Source: Enterobacter bugandensis (GTDB lineage: Bacteria; Pseudomonadota; Gammaproteobacteria; Enterobacterales; Enterobacteriaceae). Taken from it: a DNA stretch of 64,000 bases. Shown here in pieces: positions 28,282 to 38,684 of the stretch (positions within the stretch are counted from its first letter, which is position 1; each line of letters starts with the position of its first letter). The translations under genes and the position numbers were made by a program. Under the pieces are notes generated by a model. That model was not told the DNA's origin. It made no database searches and saw nothing but the letters and a program-made list of their open reading frames with translations. The DNA lies in the NCBI RefSeq assembly GCF_900324475.1, contig NZ_LT992502.1, positions 3,224,001 through 3,288,000 on the forward strand, read 5' to 3'.

Positions 28282-28375
28282 AGGGGCGAGGCTCCGCCGT
28301 CGGGATCAAAAGAATGTGGTTAAGGTAGCGGTAAACGCGGCTTGTCGCAACGTTCACGTATCTGCATCTGCAAAA

Positions 28376-28400
28376 GAAAAGGGCCGGAATCCGGCCCTTT
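28376..28400 (-). terminator. Terminator of gyrA
   Basis: AAAGGGCCGG / CCGGCCCTTT stem with a 3-base loop. On the minus strand it is followed by U-rich sequence. It is located 15 bases past the gyrA stop. Confidence 0.82.
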
Positions 28401-28415
28401 ATGCGTCAGAAGAGA

Positions 28416-31052
28416 TTACTCGTCAGCGTCATCCGCTGCGTCGTCGTCGCTCTCTGCTTCCGGTGCGATTTCATCATCACCTTCCGCGACGCTGCCGTCG
28501 ATGGAATCGAGCTCTTCGTCGTCCACCGGCTCAGCAACGCGCTGCAGACCGACCACGTTTTCATCTTCCGCCGTACGGATGAGGATAACGCCCTGGGTAT
28601 TACGGCCCACCACGCTGATCTCGGATACGCGCGTACGCACCAGCGTACCGGCATCGGTGATCATCATGATCTGGTCGGCATCGTCCACCTGCACCGCGCC
28701 CACAACAGAACCGTTGCGCTCGGTAACCTTGATGGAGATAACGCCCTGCGTGCCGCGTGACTTGGTCGGGTATTCGCTTTCCGCCGTACGTTTACCGTAG
28801 CCGTTCTGGGTGACGGTCAGGATTGCGCCTTCGCCACGTGGAACGATCAGGGAAACAACGGAGTCTTCACCCGCCAGCTTGATACCGCGCACGCCGGTCG
28901 CCGTACGACCCATTGCGCGCACGGCGTTCTCTTTGAAGCGCACCACTTTACCGGCCGCAGAGAACAGCATCACTTCATCAGAACCGGAGGTCAGATCCAC
29001 ACCGATCAGCTCGTCGCCTTCGTTCAGGTTTACCGCAATAATACCGGCAGAACGCGGACGGCTGAACTCGGTCAGCGCGGTTTTCTTCACGGTACCGCTG
29101 GCGGTCGCCATAAAGACGTTCACGCCCTCTTCGTACTCGCGTACCGGCAGGATGGCGGTGATGCGTTCGTTCGCTTCCAGCGGCAACAGGTTGACGATTG
29201 GACGACCGCGCGCACCGCGGCTCGCTTCCGGCAGCTGATAGACCTTCATCCAGTACAGACGGCCACGGCTGGAGAAGCAGAGGATCGTATCGTGGGTGTT
29301 AGCCACCAGCAGACGGTCAATGAAGTCTTCTTCTTTAATACGTGCCGCAGATTTACCTTTACCGCCACGACGCTGTGCTTCGTAGTCGGTCAACGGCTGA
29401 TACTTCACGTAGCCCTGGTGAGACAGAGTCACTACCACGTCTTCGCGGTTGATCAGATCTTCAATGTTGATATCAGAGCTGTTGGCCGTGATTTCGGTAC
29501 GACGCTCGTCGCCGAACTGATCGCGGACCAGCTCAAGCTCTTCGCGGATCACTTCCATCAGGCGCTCGGCGCTACCCAGGATGTGCAGCAGCTCAGCAAT
29601 TTGCTCCAGCAGCTCTTTGTACTCGTCGAGCAGTTTTTCATGCTCAAGGCCGGTCAGCTTCTGCAGGCGCAGATCCAGAATCGCCTGGGCCTGCTGTTCA
29701 GTCAGGTAGTACTGACCGTCACGCACGCCGAATTCAGGCTCGAGCCACTCAGGACGCGCGGCGTCGTCGCCCGCACGTTCCAGCATCGCCGCCACGTTGC
29801 CCAGATCCCACGGACGCGCAACCAGCGACGCTTTCGCTTCTGCCGGCGTCGGCGCACGGCGGATCAGCTCGATGATCGGGTCGATGTTCGCCAGCGCAAC
29901 GGCCAGCGCTTCAAGGATATGAGCGCGATCGCGCGCTTTGCGCAGTTCGAATATGGTACGACGGGTCACCACTTCGCGGCGGTGACGCACGAACGCGCTC
30001 AGGATCTCTTTCAGGTTCATGATCTTCGGCTGACCATGGTGCAGCGCAACCATGTTGATACCGAAGGAGACCTGAAGCTGAGTCTGGGAGTACAGGTTGT
30101 TCAGCACAACCTCACCCACCGCGTCGCGCTTGATTTCAATCACGATGCGCATACCGTCTTTGTCAGACTCGTCACGCAGCGCGCTGATGCCTTCAACGCG
30201 TTTCTCTTTTACCAGCTCGGCGATTTTTTCAATCAGACGCGCTTTGTTCACCTGATACGGGATCTCGTGAACAATGATAGTTTCACGGCCGGTTTTGGCG
30301 TCCGCTTCCACTTCGGCGCGGGCACGGATGTAAATCTTGCCGCGACCGGTGCGGTACGCTTCTTCAATGCCGCGACGACCGTTGATGATCGCCGCCGTCG
30401 GGAAGTCCGGGCCCGGGATGTGTTCCATCAGCCCTTCAATGCTGATGTCTTCATCGTCGATATAGGCCAAGCAGCCGTTGATCACTTCCGTGATGTTGTG
30501 CGGCGGAATGTTGGTCGCCATACCCACGGCGATACCGGACGAGCCGTTCACCAGCAGGTTAGGGATCTTCGTTGGCATGACGTCAGGAATTTTTTCCGTG
30601 CCGTCGTAGTTATCAACGAAATCAACCGTCTCTTTTTCCAGGTCGGCCATCAGCTCATGGGCAATCTTCGCCAGACGGATTTCCGTATAACGCATTGCCG
30701 CGGCGGAGTCGCCGTCGATAGAACCAAAGTTACCCTGACCATCTACCAGCATGTAACGCAGCGAGAATGGCTGCGCCATACGGACAATGGTGTCGTACAC
30801 CGCGGAATCACCATGGGGATGGTATTTACCGATTACGTCACCAACGACACGGGCAGATTTTTTGTAGGCTTTATTCCAGTCATTGCCCAATACGTTCATG
30901 GCGTATAGTACGCGACGGTGTACCGGCTTCAGGCCATCGCGGACGTCCGGCAGCGCACGGCCAACAATGACCGACATCGCATAGTCCAGATAGGAGCTTT
31001 TCAGCTCTTCCTCGATGTTAACCGGTGTAATTTCTCTCGCAAGGTCGCTCAT
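28416..31052 (-). CDS. gyrA: DNA gyrase subunit A
   Basis: Catalytic breakage-reunion subunit of DNA gyrase (A2B2), which introduces negative supercoils. The 878 residues (E. coli 875) contain the active-site Tyr122 preceded by Arg121 ([13 protein letters not shown]), the GyrA-box QRRGGKG near 560 in the C-terminal beta-pinwheel, and an acidic tail rich in D and E. The quinolone-resistance region reads GDSAVYD at 81-87, so Ser83 and Asp87 are wild type. The ATG is preceded by a weak GAGGGAT. It is divergent from ubiG, about 146 bases apart. Confidence 0.98.
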   Translation of the reverse strand: MSDLAREITPVNIEEELKSSYLDYAMSVIVGRALPDVRDGLKPVHRRVLYAMNVLGNDWNKAYKKSARVVGDVIGKYHPHGDSAVYDTIVRMAQPFSLRYMLVDGQGNFGSIDGDSAAAMRYTEIRLAKIAHELMADLEKETVDFVDNYDGTEKIPDVMPTKIPNLLVNGSSGIAVGMATNIPPHNITEVINGCLAYIDDEDISIEGLMEHIPGPDFPTAAIINGRRGIEEAYRTGRGKIYIRARAEVEADAKTGRETIIVHEIPYQVNKARLIEKIAELVKEKRVEGISALRDESDKDGMRIVIEIKRDAVGEVVLNNLYSQTQLQVSFGINMVALHHGQPKIMNLKEILSAFVRHRREVVTRRTIFELRKARDRAHILEALAVALANIDPIIELIRRAPTPAEAKASLVARPWDLGNVAAMLERAGDDAARPEWLEPEFGVRDGQYYLTEQQAQAILDLRLQKLTGLEHEKLLDEYKELLEQIAELLHILGSAERLMEVIREELELVRDQFGDERRTEITANSSDINIEDLINREDVVVTLSHQGYVKYQPLTDYEAQRRGGKGKSAARIKEEDFIDRLLVANTHDTILCFSSRGRLYWMKVYQLPEASRGARGRPIVNLLPLEANERITAILPVREYEEGVNVFMATASGTVKKTALTEFSRPRSAGIIAVNLNEGDELIGVDLTSGSDEVMLFSAAGKVVRFKENAVRAMGRTATGVRGIKLAGEDSVVSLIVPRGEGAILTVTQNGYGKRTAESEYPTKSRGTQGVISIKVTERNGSVVGAVQVDDADQIMMITDAGTLVRTRVSEISVVGRNTQGVILIRTAEDENVVGLQRVAEPVDDEELDSIDGSVAEGDDEIAPEAESDDDAADDADE

Positions 31053-31198
31053 CTAACCGCTATCCCTCTACTGTATCCCGGATTCAAAGGTCGCAAATTA
31101 TAACACAGCCGCGGTGATACAGGTAAACCTATACGCTTTATTCACAGGGATTGCCTGATATACTCATTTGTCTTGCTAAATAAGGAGTAAAAGCGCCC

Positions 31199-31927
31199 AT
31201 GAATGCCGAAAAATCCCCGGTGGCACACAACGTTGACCACGAAGAGATTGCCAAATTTGAAGCGGTGGCGTCCCGCTGGTGGGATCTCGAAGGTGAGTTC
31301 AAACCGCTGCATCGCATTAACCCGCTGCGTCTGGGCTATATCGCGGAGCGTTCCGGCGGTCTGTTCGGTAAGAAAGTGCTCGACGTCGGCTGCGGCGGCG
31401 GCATCCTGGCGGAGAGCATGGCGCGCGAAGGGGCCACCGTCACCGGCCTGGACATGGGCTTCGAGCCTCTACAGGTTGCCCGTCTTCATGCGCTGGAGTC
31501 CGGTATACAGGTGGAATATGTGCAGGAAACCGTGGAAGAGCACGCGGCAAAACATGCCCACCAGTACGACGTGGTGACCTGCATGGAGATGCTGGAGCAC
31601 GTTCCGGATCCGCAGTCCGTGGTAAACGCCTGTGCAAAACTGGTGAAGCCGGGCGGCCAGGTCTTCTTCTCGACAATTAACCGCAACGGTAAAGCCTGGC
31701 TGATGGCCGTGGTCGGCGCAGAATATGTGCTGCGCATGGTGCCGAAAGGGACGCACGACGTGAAGAAGTTTATCAAGCCTGCCGAACTGCTGGGCTGGGT
31801 TGACCAGACGTGGCTTAAGGAGCAGCACATCACGGGCCTGCACTACAACCCGCTAACGGACAAATTCAAACTTGCCCCGGGCGTGGATGTTAACTATATG
31901 TTGCATACAACCGCCAAAAACGACTAA
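31199..31927 (+). CDS. ubiG: UbiG, ubiquinone O-methyltransferase
   Basis: SAM-dependent enzyme that carries out both O-methylations in ubiquinone synthesis (the 3-demethylubiquinol step and the 2-polyprenyl-6-hydroxyphenol step), associated with the soluble Ubi complex. The 242 residues (E. coli 240) show the SAM-binding motif [21 protein letters not shown] near residue 60, [10 protein letters not shown] as motif post-I, and [13 protein letters not shown] as motif II. The ATG lies behind TAAGGAGTAA, a strong ribosome-binding site. It stands between gyrA and nrdA as in E. coli. Confidence 0.97.
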   Translation: MNAEKSPVAHNVDHEEIAKFEAVASRWWDLEGEFKPLHRINPLRLGYIAERSGGLFGKKVLDVGCGGGILAESMAREGATVTGLDMGFEPLQVARLHALESGIQVEYVQETVEEHAAKHAHQYDVVTCMEMLEHVPDPQSVVNACAKLVKPGGQVFFSTINRNGKAWLMAVVGAEYVLRMVPKGTHDVKKFIKPAELLGWVDQTWLKEQHITGLHYNPLTDKFKLAPGVDVNYMLHTTAKND

Positions 31928-32274
31928 CGTCATCCATTATTCTTATAATGATTGCGCGACATCATGTTGCGCAATTCTGACCTCCCGTTGAAGAAATCAG
32001 CACTCGATCAAATTTTGAATTTTTTTTCTAAATTATTGACATCTCTTCCAGGCCTTACGGTACGAGGACTTACGCTTTTTTACCCTTTCACAACCTCAAT
32101 TTAACCTCAAAATCAACCCTTGTGCTGAAAAGATTCGATACTAGAATACTCACCATATAGCGTTTTTCTTATCGCAAACCCCCTATATGTAGTATTTATC
32201 CACAGAGTTAGTCACAAGACGGATCTGTGGATAAGCGGGGGATATTTTTTATTTCACGGACAGGTAAAACCCAC
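31928..32274 (+). promoter_or_regulatory. nrdA control region with NrdR-type boxes and DnaA boxes
   Basis: No gene is seen in these 347 bases. Two NrdR-like 16-base boxes occur at 32148-32163 (ACTCACCATATAGCGT) and 32180-32195 (CCCCTATATGTAGTAT). Their starts are 32 bases apart, about three helical turns, as expected for paired NrdR sites. Immediately after come two DnaA boxes in opposite orientation: TTATCCACA at 32196-32204 and TGTGGATAA at 32226-32234. This fits the known control of nrdAB by NrdR and DnaA. A TTGACA at about 32036 could be an upstream -35 element. Confidence 0.7.
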
Positions 32275-34560
32275 ATGAATCAGAGTCTGCTGGTGACAAA
32301 GCGCGACGGTACTACCGAGCGTATCAATCTGGACAAAATCCATCGAGTTCTCGACTGGGCAGCAGAAGGACTGAATAACGTATCTATATCCCAGGTTGAA
32401 CTGCGTTCTCACATTCAGTTCTACGACGGCATCAAAACGTCTGATATCCACGAAACCATTATCAAAGCAGCGGCGGATCTGATCTCCCGCGACGCACCGG
32501 ATTATCAGTACCTCGCTGCGCGTCTGGCGATTTTCCACCTGCGTAAGAAAGCCTACGGCCAGTTCGAGCCGCCAAAGCTTTACGATCACGTGGTGAAAAT
32601 GGTTGAGCTGGGCAAATACGACACGCATCTGCTGGAAGACTATACGGAAGAAGAGTTCGAGCAGATGAACGGGTTTATCGATCACTGGCGCGACATGAAC
32701 TTCTCCTACGCGGCGGTGAAGCAGCTCGAAGGCAAATACCTGGTTCAGAACCGTGTGACCGGTGAGATCTACGAAAGCGCCCAGTTCCTCTATATTCTGG
32801 TGGCCGCCTGCCTGTTCTCAAACTACCCGCGCGACACCCGTCTGGACTACGTGAAGCGTTTCTACGATGCGGTATCGACGTTCAAAATTTCTCTGCCAAC
32901 GCCGATCATGTCTGGCGTGCGCACTCCTACCCGTCAGTTCAGCTCCTGCGTACTGATCGAGTGTGGTGACAGCCTGGATTCCATCAACGCCACCTCCAGC
33001 GCCATCGTGAAATACGTCTCGCAGCGTGCCGGTATCGGCATCAACGCCGGTCGCATCCGCGCGCTGGGCAGCCCGATTCGCGGCGGTGAAGCGTTCCACA
33101 CCGGCTGTATCCCGTTCTACAAGCACTTCCAGACGGCGGTAAAATCCTGCTCTCAGGGCGGCGTGCGCGGCGGCGCAGCGACCCTGTTCTACCCAATGTG
33201 GCACCTGGAAGTGGAAAGCCTGCTGGTACTGAAAAACAACCGCGGCGTGGAAGGCAACCGCGTGCGTCACATGGACTACGGCGTGCAGATCAACAAGCTG
33301 ATGTACACCCGTCTGCTGAAAGGGGAAGACATCACCCTGTTCAGCCCGTCCGACGTCCCGGGCCTGTACGACGCGTTCTTCGCCGATCAGGACGAGTTCG
33401 AGCGTCTGTACACCAAATATGAAAAAGACGACAGCATCCGTAAACAGCGCCTGAAGGCGGTAGACCTGTTCTCCCTGATGATGCAGGAGCGCGCCTCTAC
33501 CGGCCGTATCTACATCCAGAACGTTGACCACTGCAACACCCACAGCCCGTTTGATCCGGCGGTTGCACCAGTGCGCCAGTCTAACCTGTGCCTGGAGATC
33601 GCCCTGCCAACCAAACCGCTGGAAGACGTGAACGACGAAAACGGCGAAATCGCCCTGTGTACGCTCTCCGCGTTCAACCTGGGTGCGATTAAGAGCCTGG
33701 ACGAGCTGGAAGAGCTGGCCGTGCTGGCGGTACGTGCGCTGGATGCCCTGCTGGACTACCAGGATTACCCAATCCCGGCCGCTAAACGCGGCGCAATGGG
33801 CCGTCGTACCCTGGGTATCGGCGTGATCAACTTCGCCTACTGGCTGGCGAAAAACGGCAAGCGTTACTCCGACGGCAGCGCTAACAACCTGACGCACCAG
33901 ACGTTCGAAGCGATTCAGTACTACCTGATGAAAGCCTCTAACGAGCTGGCGAAAGAGCAAGGCGCGTGCCCGTGGTTCAACGAAACCACCTATGCAAAAG
34001 GCATTCTGCCGATCGACACCTATAAGAAAGACCTAGATGCGATCGTCAGCGAGCCGCTGCACCTGGACTGGGAAGGCCTGCGCGAGTCCATCAAAACGCA
34101 CGGCCTGCGTAACTCCACGCTCTCTGCCCTGATGCCGTCCGAGACCTCTTCGCAGATCTCCAACGCCACCAACGGTATTGAGCCACCGCGCGGCCACGTC
34201 AGCATTAAAGCGTCGAAAGACGGCGTGCTGCGTCAGGTGGTGCCGGATTACGAAACGCTGGGCAACAACTACGAGCTGCTGTGGGAGATGCCAAACAACG
34301 ACGGCTACCTGCAGCTGGTGGGTATCATGCAGAAGTTTATCGACCAGTCGATCTCTGCCAATACTAACTACGACCCGACGCGCTTCCCGTCCGGCAAGGT
34401 ACCGATGCAGCAGCTGTTGAAAGACCTGCTGACCGCCTACAAATTTGGCGTGAAAACGCTGTACTATCACAACACCCGTGACGGTGCAGAAGACGCGCAG
34501 GATGACCTGGTACCGTCAATTCAGGACGATGGCTGCGAAAGCGGCGCATGTAAGATCTAA
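32275..34560 (+). CDS. nrdA: Ribonucleotide reductase class Ia, alpha subunit
   Basis: Large subunit of aerobic ribonucleoside-diphosphate reductase, converting NDPs to dNDPs. The ATG at 32275 gives [16 protein letters not shown] and 761 residues, the E. coli length. In order: an N-terminal ATP-cone (residues about 5-95, with [20 protein letters not shown]), the ten-stranded barrel with [15 protein letters not shown] (Cys225) and [10 protein letters not shown] (Cys439), and the C-terminal redox pair CESGAC (Cys754 and Cys759). An upstream in-frame start would read through the DnaA box and is unlikely. It is followed by a palindrome and nrdB. Confidence 0.98.
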   Translation: MNQSLLVTKRDGTTERINLDKIHRVLDWAAEGLNNVSISQVELRSHIQFYDGIKTSDIHETIIKAAADLISRDAPDYQYLAARLAIFHLRKKAYGQFEPPKLYDHVVKMVELGKYDTHLLEDYTEEEFEQMNGFIDHWRDMNFSYAAVKQLEGKYLVQNRVTGEIYESAQFLYILVAACLFSNYPRDTRLDYVKRFYDAVSTFKISLPTPIMSGVRTPTRQFSSCVLIECGDSLDSINATSSAIVKYVSQRAGIGINAGRIRALGSPIRGGEAFHTGCIPFYKHFQTAVKSCSQGGVRGGAATLFYPMWHLEVESLLVLKNNRGVEGNRVRHMDYGVQINKLMYTRLLKGEDITLFSPSDVPGLYDAFFADQDEFERLYTKYEKDDSIRKQRLKAVDLFSLMMQERASTGRIYIQNVDHCNTHSPFDPAVAPVRQSNLCLEIALPTKPLEDVNDENGEIALCTLSAFNLGAIKSLDELEELAVLAVRALDALLDYQDYPIPAAKRGAMGRRTLGIGVINFAYWLAKNGKRYSDGSANNLTHQTFEAIQYYLMKASNELAKEQGACPWFNETTYAKGILPIDTYKKDLDAIVSEPLHLDWEGLRESIKTHGLRNSTLSALMPSETSSQISNATNGIEPPRGHVSIKASKDGVLRQVVPDYETLGNNYELLWEMPNNDGYLQLVGIMQKFIDQSISANTNYDPTRFPSGKVPMQQLLKDLLTAYKFGVKTLYYHNTRDGAEDAQDDLVPSIQDDGCESGACKI

Positions 34561-34565
34561 TGAAG

Positions 34566-34590
34566 GGCGGGGATATCCCCGCCTTTATTT
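34566..34590 (+). terminator. Perfect palindrome with T-rich tail between nrdA and nrdB
   Basis: GGCGGGGATATCCCCGCC is an 18-base perfect palindrome followed by TTTATTT. It begins 6 bases after the nrdA stop and ends 27 bases before the nrdB start. It looks like an intrinsic terminator inside an operon and may be an attenuator or an RNA-stability hairpin that sets the nrdA to nrdB ratio. With no separate loop, the hairpin itself would have to open a few central pairs. Confidence 0.65.
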
Positions 34591-34609
34591 CGTAAGACAG
34601 GACACACTC

Positions 34610-35740
34610 ATGGCATATACCACCTTTTCACAGACGAAAAACGACCAGCTCAAAGAGCCAATGTTCTTCGGCCAGCCGGTCAACGTGGCACGCTACGATC
34701 AGCAAAAATATGACATCTTCGAAAAGCTGATTGAAAAGCAACTCTCCTTCTTCTGGCGTCCGGAAGAAGTTGACGTTTCCCGCGACCGTATTGATTACCA
34801 GTCGCTGCCGGATCACGAAAAGCATATTTTCATCAGCAATCTGAAGTACCAGACGCTGCTGGACTCCATTCAGGGCCGTAGCCCGAACGTGGCGCTGTTG
34901 CCGCTGATCTCGATTCCTGAGCTGGAAACCTGGGTGGAAACCTGGGCGTTCTCTGAGACGATCCACTCCCGCTCTTACACCCACATCATCCGCAACATCG
35001 TGAACGATCCGGCGGTGGTGTTTGACGATATCGTCACTAACGAGCAGATCCAGAAGCGCGCGGAAGGCATTGCGCACTACTACGACGAGCTGATCGAGAT
35101 GACCAGCTACTGGCATCTGCTGGGCGAAGGCACCCACAGCGTGAACGGCAAAACCGTTACCGTGAACCTGCGCGCGCTGAAAAAGCAGCTGTACCTCTGC
35201 CTGATGAGCGTTAACGCCCTGGAAGCGATCCGCTTCTACGTGAGCTTCGCCTGCTCCTTCGCCTTTGCCGAGCGCAAGCTGATGGAAGGCAACGCCAAAA
35301 TCATCCGTCTGATCGCTCGTGACGAAGCCCTGCACCTGACCGGCACCCAGCACATGCTGAACCTGCTGCGCAGCGGTACGGATGACCCGGAGATGGCGGA
35401 AATCGCTGAAGAGTGCAAGCAGGAGTGCTACGACCTGTTCGTGCTGGCGGCTCAGCAGGAGAAAGAGTGGGCAGACTACCTGTTCCGCGACGGCTCCATG
35501 ATTGGTCTCAACAAAGATATTCTGTGCCAGTACGTGGAGTACATCACCAACATCCGCATGCAGGCGGTTGGTCTGGACCTGCCGTTCCAGACGCGCTCTA
35601 ACCCGATTCCGTGGATCAACACCTGGCTGGTATCCGATAACGTGCAGGTTGCGCCGCAGGAAGTGGAAGTGAGCTCTTATCTGGTCGGTCAGATTGATTC
35701 TGAAGTCAACACCGACGACCTGAGCGACTTCCAGCTCTGA
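34610..35740 (+). CDS. nrdB: Ribonucleotide reductase class Ia, beta subunit
   Basis: Small subunit carrying the di-iron tyrosyl radical cofactor for NrdA. The ATG at 34610 gives [20 protein letters not shown] and 376 residues, the E. coli length. The radical tyrosine lies in [11 protein letters not shown] (Tyr122), and iron ligands are in ETIHS near 115-118 and RDEALH near 236-241. The C terminus ends in TDDLSDFQL, the tail that docks on NrdA. Its stop overlaps the start of yfaE by one base, so the two are translated together. Confidence 0.98.
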   Translation: MAYTTFSQTKNDQLKEPMFFGQPVNVARYDQQKYDIFEKLIEKQLSFFWRPEEVDVSRDRIDYQSLPDHEKHIFISNLKYQTLLDSIQGRSPNVALLPLISIPELETWVETWAFSETIHSRSYTHIIRNIVNDPAVVFDDIVTNEQIQKRAEGIAHYYDELIEMTSYWHLLGEGTHSVNGKTVTVNLRALKKQLYLCLMSVNALEAIRFYVSFACSFAFAERKLMEGNAKIIRLIARDEALHLTGTQHMLNLLRSGTDDPEMAEIAEECKQECYDLFVLAAQQEKEWADYLFRDGSMIGLNKDILCQYVEYITNIRMQAVGLDLPFQTRSNPIPWINTWLVSDNVQVAPQEVEVSSYLVGQIDSEVNTDDLSDFQL

Positions 35741-35994
35741 TGACGCGCGTAACGCTGAGCCTTTCTGGCACCCAAGTGCTGTGCCAGGATGAGCACCCTT
35801 CCCTTCTGGTGGCGCTTGAAGCGCATCAGGTGGAGGTAGAGTACCAGTGTCGTGAAGGCTATTGCGGCTCCTGCCGCTGCCGTCTGGTCGCAGGCCAGGT
35901 GGACTGGCTGACCGAACCGCTGGCCTTTATCAGTGAAGGGGAAATTTTGCCCTGCTGCTGCCGGGCAAAAGGCGATATTGAGATCGAGATGTAA
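35740..35994 (+). CDS. yfaE: YfaE, [2Fe-2S] ferredoxin for NrdB cofactor maintenance
   Basis: Plant-type [2Fe-2S] ferredoxin of 84 residues that reduces and repairs the NrdB di-iron centre, as shown in E. coli. The cluster cysteines are in YQCREGYCGSCRCRL (residues about 34-48), with the distal ligand in ILPCCCRAKG near 74-76. The ATG overlaps the nrdB stop (TGATG). It is followed by a terminator, so nrdA-nrdB-yfaE form one operon. Confidence 0.96.
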   Translation: MTRVTLSLSGTQVLCQDEHPSLLVALEAHQVEVEYQCREGYCGSCRCRLVAGQVDWLTEPLAFISEGEILPCCCRAKGDIEIEM

Positions 35995-36017
35995 AAAAGG
36001 GCCTTACGGCCCTTTTT
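35994..36017. terminator. Bidirectional terminator between yfaE and glpQ
   Basis: GGGCC / GGCCC stem with a TTAC loop, flanked by six A on the left and five T on the right, between two convergent genes. Confidence 0.85.
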
Positions 36018-37070
36018 CTATTTTAAGAACGTCACCGCTTTATCCGGGAAATCCGTAAACAGCCCGTCCACGTCCGCCTGCTTATACAACACCTCGTAAA
36101 GCTGATTCACATCGGTGGCATATGGCGGCAGCTGGTCGGCACGCACCGTGTACGGATGCACCTGCATCTTGCTGGCGTGCGCCTCTTTCACCATCGCCGT
36201 CAGCTTCACGTGGCCAGGCGTTGAGCCTTCCGCCACCAGCATGTGATAATCCGGCCCGATGCCGTCAGCGTACTGCGCAATCTGCTTCATCGCGCCCGGC
36301 TTGAACATCCAGTCGTAGCTGTAGTTCACCCACTTCCCGTCCGGCTGTTTCTCCTGGGTTTCGTTCCAGTCGGTGTAGGCAATCAGCTGCACCAGATTGA
36401 GATCCATCCCCATCTTCGGCTCCAGCTCGGTTTTGATGCGCTTCAGCTCGGCTGCGTCAAAACACTGCAGGTAAACTTTGTCCTTCTTGCTGGTGTAGCC
36501 GTACTGTTTCAGCACCTCCAGCGTCTTCGCGGCAATGTCCTTCCCTTCCTGATGGTGGAACCACGGCGCTTTGATTTCCGGGTAGATACCGATGTTTTTA
36601 CCGGTGGAGTGGTTCAGCCCCTGAACAAACTCAATCTCTTCCTGGAAGGTATGGATCCGGAAGTCAGATTTGCCCATCGGGAAGCGTCCCGGGTAGACCT
36701 GCACCTTCTTGCCGTTTTCAATCTCAAAGCCTTCGGTAAACTTCAGAGAGCGAATTTCATCCAGGGTAAAGTCGATGGCGTAGTAACGACCGTCTTTGCG
36801 CGCGCGGTCCGGGAAACGCTCCGCCACGTCCGTGACGCGGTCAAGATAGTGGTCATGCAGGACGACCAGCTGGTCGTCCTTCGTCATCACCAGATCCTGC
36901 TCCAGATAATCCGCGCCCTGGGCATAGGCCATCGCTTTCGCCGGCAGCGTATGCTCCGGCAGATAGCCGCTGGCACCGCGGTGGGCGATAACGATTTTAT
37001 CCGCCGCCAGGGCAGAGCCTGTCATAAGGCCTGCCAGCAGCAGGCCGGTGGTTAATGGAGTTAATTTCAT
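36018..37070 (-). CDS. glpQ: GlpQ, periplasmic glycerophosphodiester phosphodiesterase
   Basis: Hydrolyses glycerophosphodiesters in the periplasm to glycerol-3-phosphate and an alcohol. The signal peptide is residues 1-22 (MKLTPLTTGLLLAGLMTGSA, cleavage after ALA). The GDPD TIM barrel begins KIVIAHRGASGYLPEHT with the catalytic His and Arg, followed by DYLEQDLVMTKD and VVLHDHYLDRVT. It has 350 residues (E. coli 358). It lies 11 bases after glpT on the same strand, so products are imported by the co-transcribed transporter. Confidence 0.97.
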   Translation of the reverse strand: MKLTPLTTGLLLAGLMTGSALAADKIVIAHRGASGYLPEHTLPAKAMAYAQGADYLEQDLVMTKDDQLVVLHDHYLDRVTDVAERFPDRARKDGRYYAIDFTLDEIRSLKFTEGFEIENGKKVQVYPGRFPMGKSDFRIHTFQEEIEFVQGLNHSTGKNIGIYPEIKAPWFHHQEGKDIAAKTLEVLKQYGYTSKKDKVYLQCFDAAELKRIKTELEPKMGMDLNLVQLIAYTDWNETQEKQPDGKWVNYSYDWMFKPGAMKQIAQYADGIGPDYHMLVAEGSTPGHVKLTAMVKEAHASKMQVHPYTVRADQLPPYATDVNQLYEVLYKQADVDGLFTDFPDKAVTFLK

Positions 37071-37081
37071 CGCAATGCTCC

Positions 37082-38434
37082 TTATTGACGACGCGCCAGC
37101 ACTTCCGCGTGGTGACGTTTCTCGCCGATCATCACAACAACCAGCAGCAGAACCGCCAGCACGCTGCCGCCGATCATCACCATAAAGCCGCCGTCCCAGC
37201 CGAAGAAGTCAACGGTGTAGCCCACGATAGCGCTCGCCGCGACGGAACCGCCGAGGTAGCCAAACAGACCGGTAAAGCCTGCCGCCGTGCCCGCCGCTTT
37301 TTTCGGCGCCAGCTCAAGCGCGTGCAGACCGATCAGCATCACCGGGCCGTAAATCAGGAAGCCGATAACGATCATACAGGCCATGTCTACTGATGGGTTA
37401 CCCGGCGGGTTAAGCCAGTAAACGACAGTCGCGATGGTCACCAGGGTCATAAAGAACACGCCCGTTGCGCCGCGGTTGCCTTTAAACACTTTGTCCGACA
37501 TCCAGCCGCAAATCAGCGTGCCCGGGATCCCGGCGTATTCATACAGGAAGTACGCCCAGGAGGATTTATCCAGCGCGAAATGCTTCACCTCTTTCAGGTA
37601 GGTCGGGGACCAGTCAAGGATGCCGTAGCGCAGCAGGTATACGAACACATTCGCCACCGCGATGTACCACAGCAGCTTGTTCGGCAGCACGTACTTCATG
37701 AAGATCTGTTTCGCGGTCAGCTCTTCTTCGTGCTTCTCGCTGTAGTCATCCGGATAGTCGTTTTTGTACTCTTCGATTGGCGGCAGCCCGCAGGACTGCG
37801 GTGTGTCGCGCATCAGGGCGAAGGCAATAATCGCCACCAGAATAGCACCAAAGGCAGGCATGTAGAGCGCCGCGTGCCAGTCGTTGAACCAGGCCATCCC
37901 CAGCAGGAACAGCAGAGGTGGAAGCCCGCCCCCGACGTTATGCGCGCAGTTCCACACCGACACAATGCCGCCACGCTCCTTCTGCGACCACCAGTGCACC
38001 ATAGTACGTCCGCACGGCGGCCACCCCATCCCCTGGAACCAGCCGCAGAGGAACAGCAGCACGAACATGATGGCAATGCTGGACGTCGCCCACGGCACAA
38101 AGCCCATGAACAGCATGACCGCTGCAGCGAGGATCAGACCGGCGGGCAGGAACACGCGCGGATTCGAACGGTCCGACACGGAACCCATGATGAATTTAGA
38201 AAAACCGTAGGCGATGGAGATCCCCGACAGCGCGAAGCCCAGGTCGCCGCGAGAGAAGCCCTGTTCCACCAGATACGGCATGGCGAGCGCAAAGTTTTTA
38301 CGTACAAGATAGTACGCCGCATACCCGAAGAAGATCCCGAGGAAGATTTGCCAACGCAGACGGCGGTAGAGAGGATCGATCTCTGCCTCTGGCAGTCGCG
38401 CCCGATGCGGCGCAGGTTTGAAGATACTGAGCAT
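37082..38434 (-). CDS. glpT: GlpT, glycerol-3-phosphate:phosphate antiporter
   Basis: Inner-membrane MFS antiporter that exchanges external glycerol-3-phosphate for phosphate; it is also the entry route for fosfomycin. The 450 residues (E. coli 452) form 12 hydrophobic segments. The family signature around [20 protein letters not shown] near residue 135 is intact, and the N terminus [20 protein letters not shown] matches. No disruption is seen, so the fosfomycin entry route through GlpT looks functional. It is divergent from glpA, sharing the control region at 38435-38684. Confidence 0.97.
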   Translation of the reverse strand: MLSIFKPAPHRARLPEAEIDPLYRRLRWQIFLGIFFGYAAYYLVRKNFALAMPYLVEQGFSRGDLGFALSGISIAYGFSKFIMGSVSDRSNPRVFLPAGLILAAAVMLFMGFVPWATSSIAIMFVLLFLCGWFQGMGWPPCGRTMVHWWSQKERGGIVSVWNCAHNVGGGLPPLLFLLGMAWFNDWHAALYMPAFGAILVAIIAFALMRDTPQSCGLPPIEEYKNDYPDDYSEKHEEELTAKQIFMKYVLPNKLLWYIAVANVFVYLLRYGILDWSPTYLKEVKHFALDKSSWAYFLYEYAGIPGTLICGWMSDKVFKGNRGATGVFFMTLVTIATVVYWLNPPGNPSVDMACMIVIGFLIYGPVMLIGLHALELAPKKAAGTAAGFTGLFGYLGGSVAASAIVGYTVDFFGWDGGFMVMIGGSVLAVLLLVVVMIGEKRHHAEVLARRQ

Positions 38435-38684
38435 AACAGCCTCCGTGGCCTTTCAAAAAATGACCAGGCATCTCGCGCCCGGTTACAGAGGCGGGGATGT
38501 TAAAAAAACATGCGGTTTGTTACTGTGAATCAACGCACAGATTGTTACAGAAATATGACAGAATGCGCAAAAAAGCGCATGAAATCACGTTTCAGTTTCG
38601 AATTTCGCGCGTTTATGTTCGAAATCAAACAAACCACACGATCTATGTGGCTAAATGCTAAAAAACGAACATAGAGGAAAGGCA
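38435..38684. promoter_or_regulatory. glpT/glpA divergent control region with CRP and GlpR-type sites
   Basis: A near-ideal CRP site, TGTGA-N6-GCACA, lies at 38524-38539. GlpR-like half sites occur at 38613-38625 (TTATGTTCGAAAT) and 38664-38673 (AACGAACATA); both match the E. coli GlpR core. This agrees with the known control of glpTQ and glpABC by GlpR repression and CRP activation. FNR or ArcA sites for anaerobic control of glpABC are expected but I could not assign them. Confidence 0.7.

Noticed and set aside
29292..30908. Open frame of 538 codons opposite gyrA
   Set aside because: It is fully antisense to gyrA, with low-complexity composition rich in V, F, R and H, no ribosome-binding site and no family match I can recognise.
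32227..32274. Upstream in-frame start for nrdA
   Set aside because: It would begin within the DnaA box and add residues absent from E. coli NrdA; ATG 32275 gives the exact family length.
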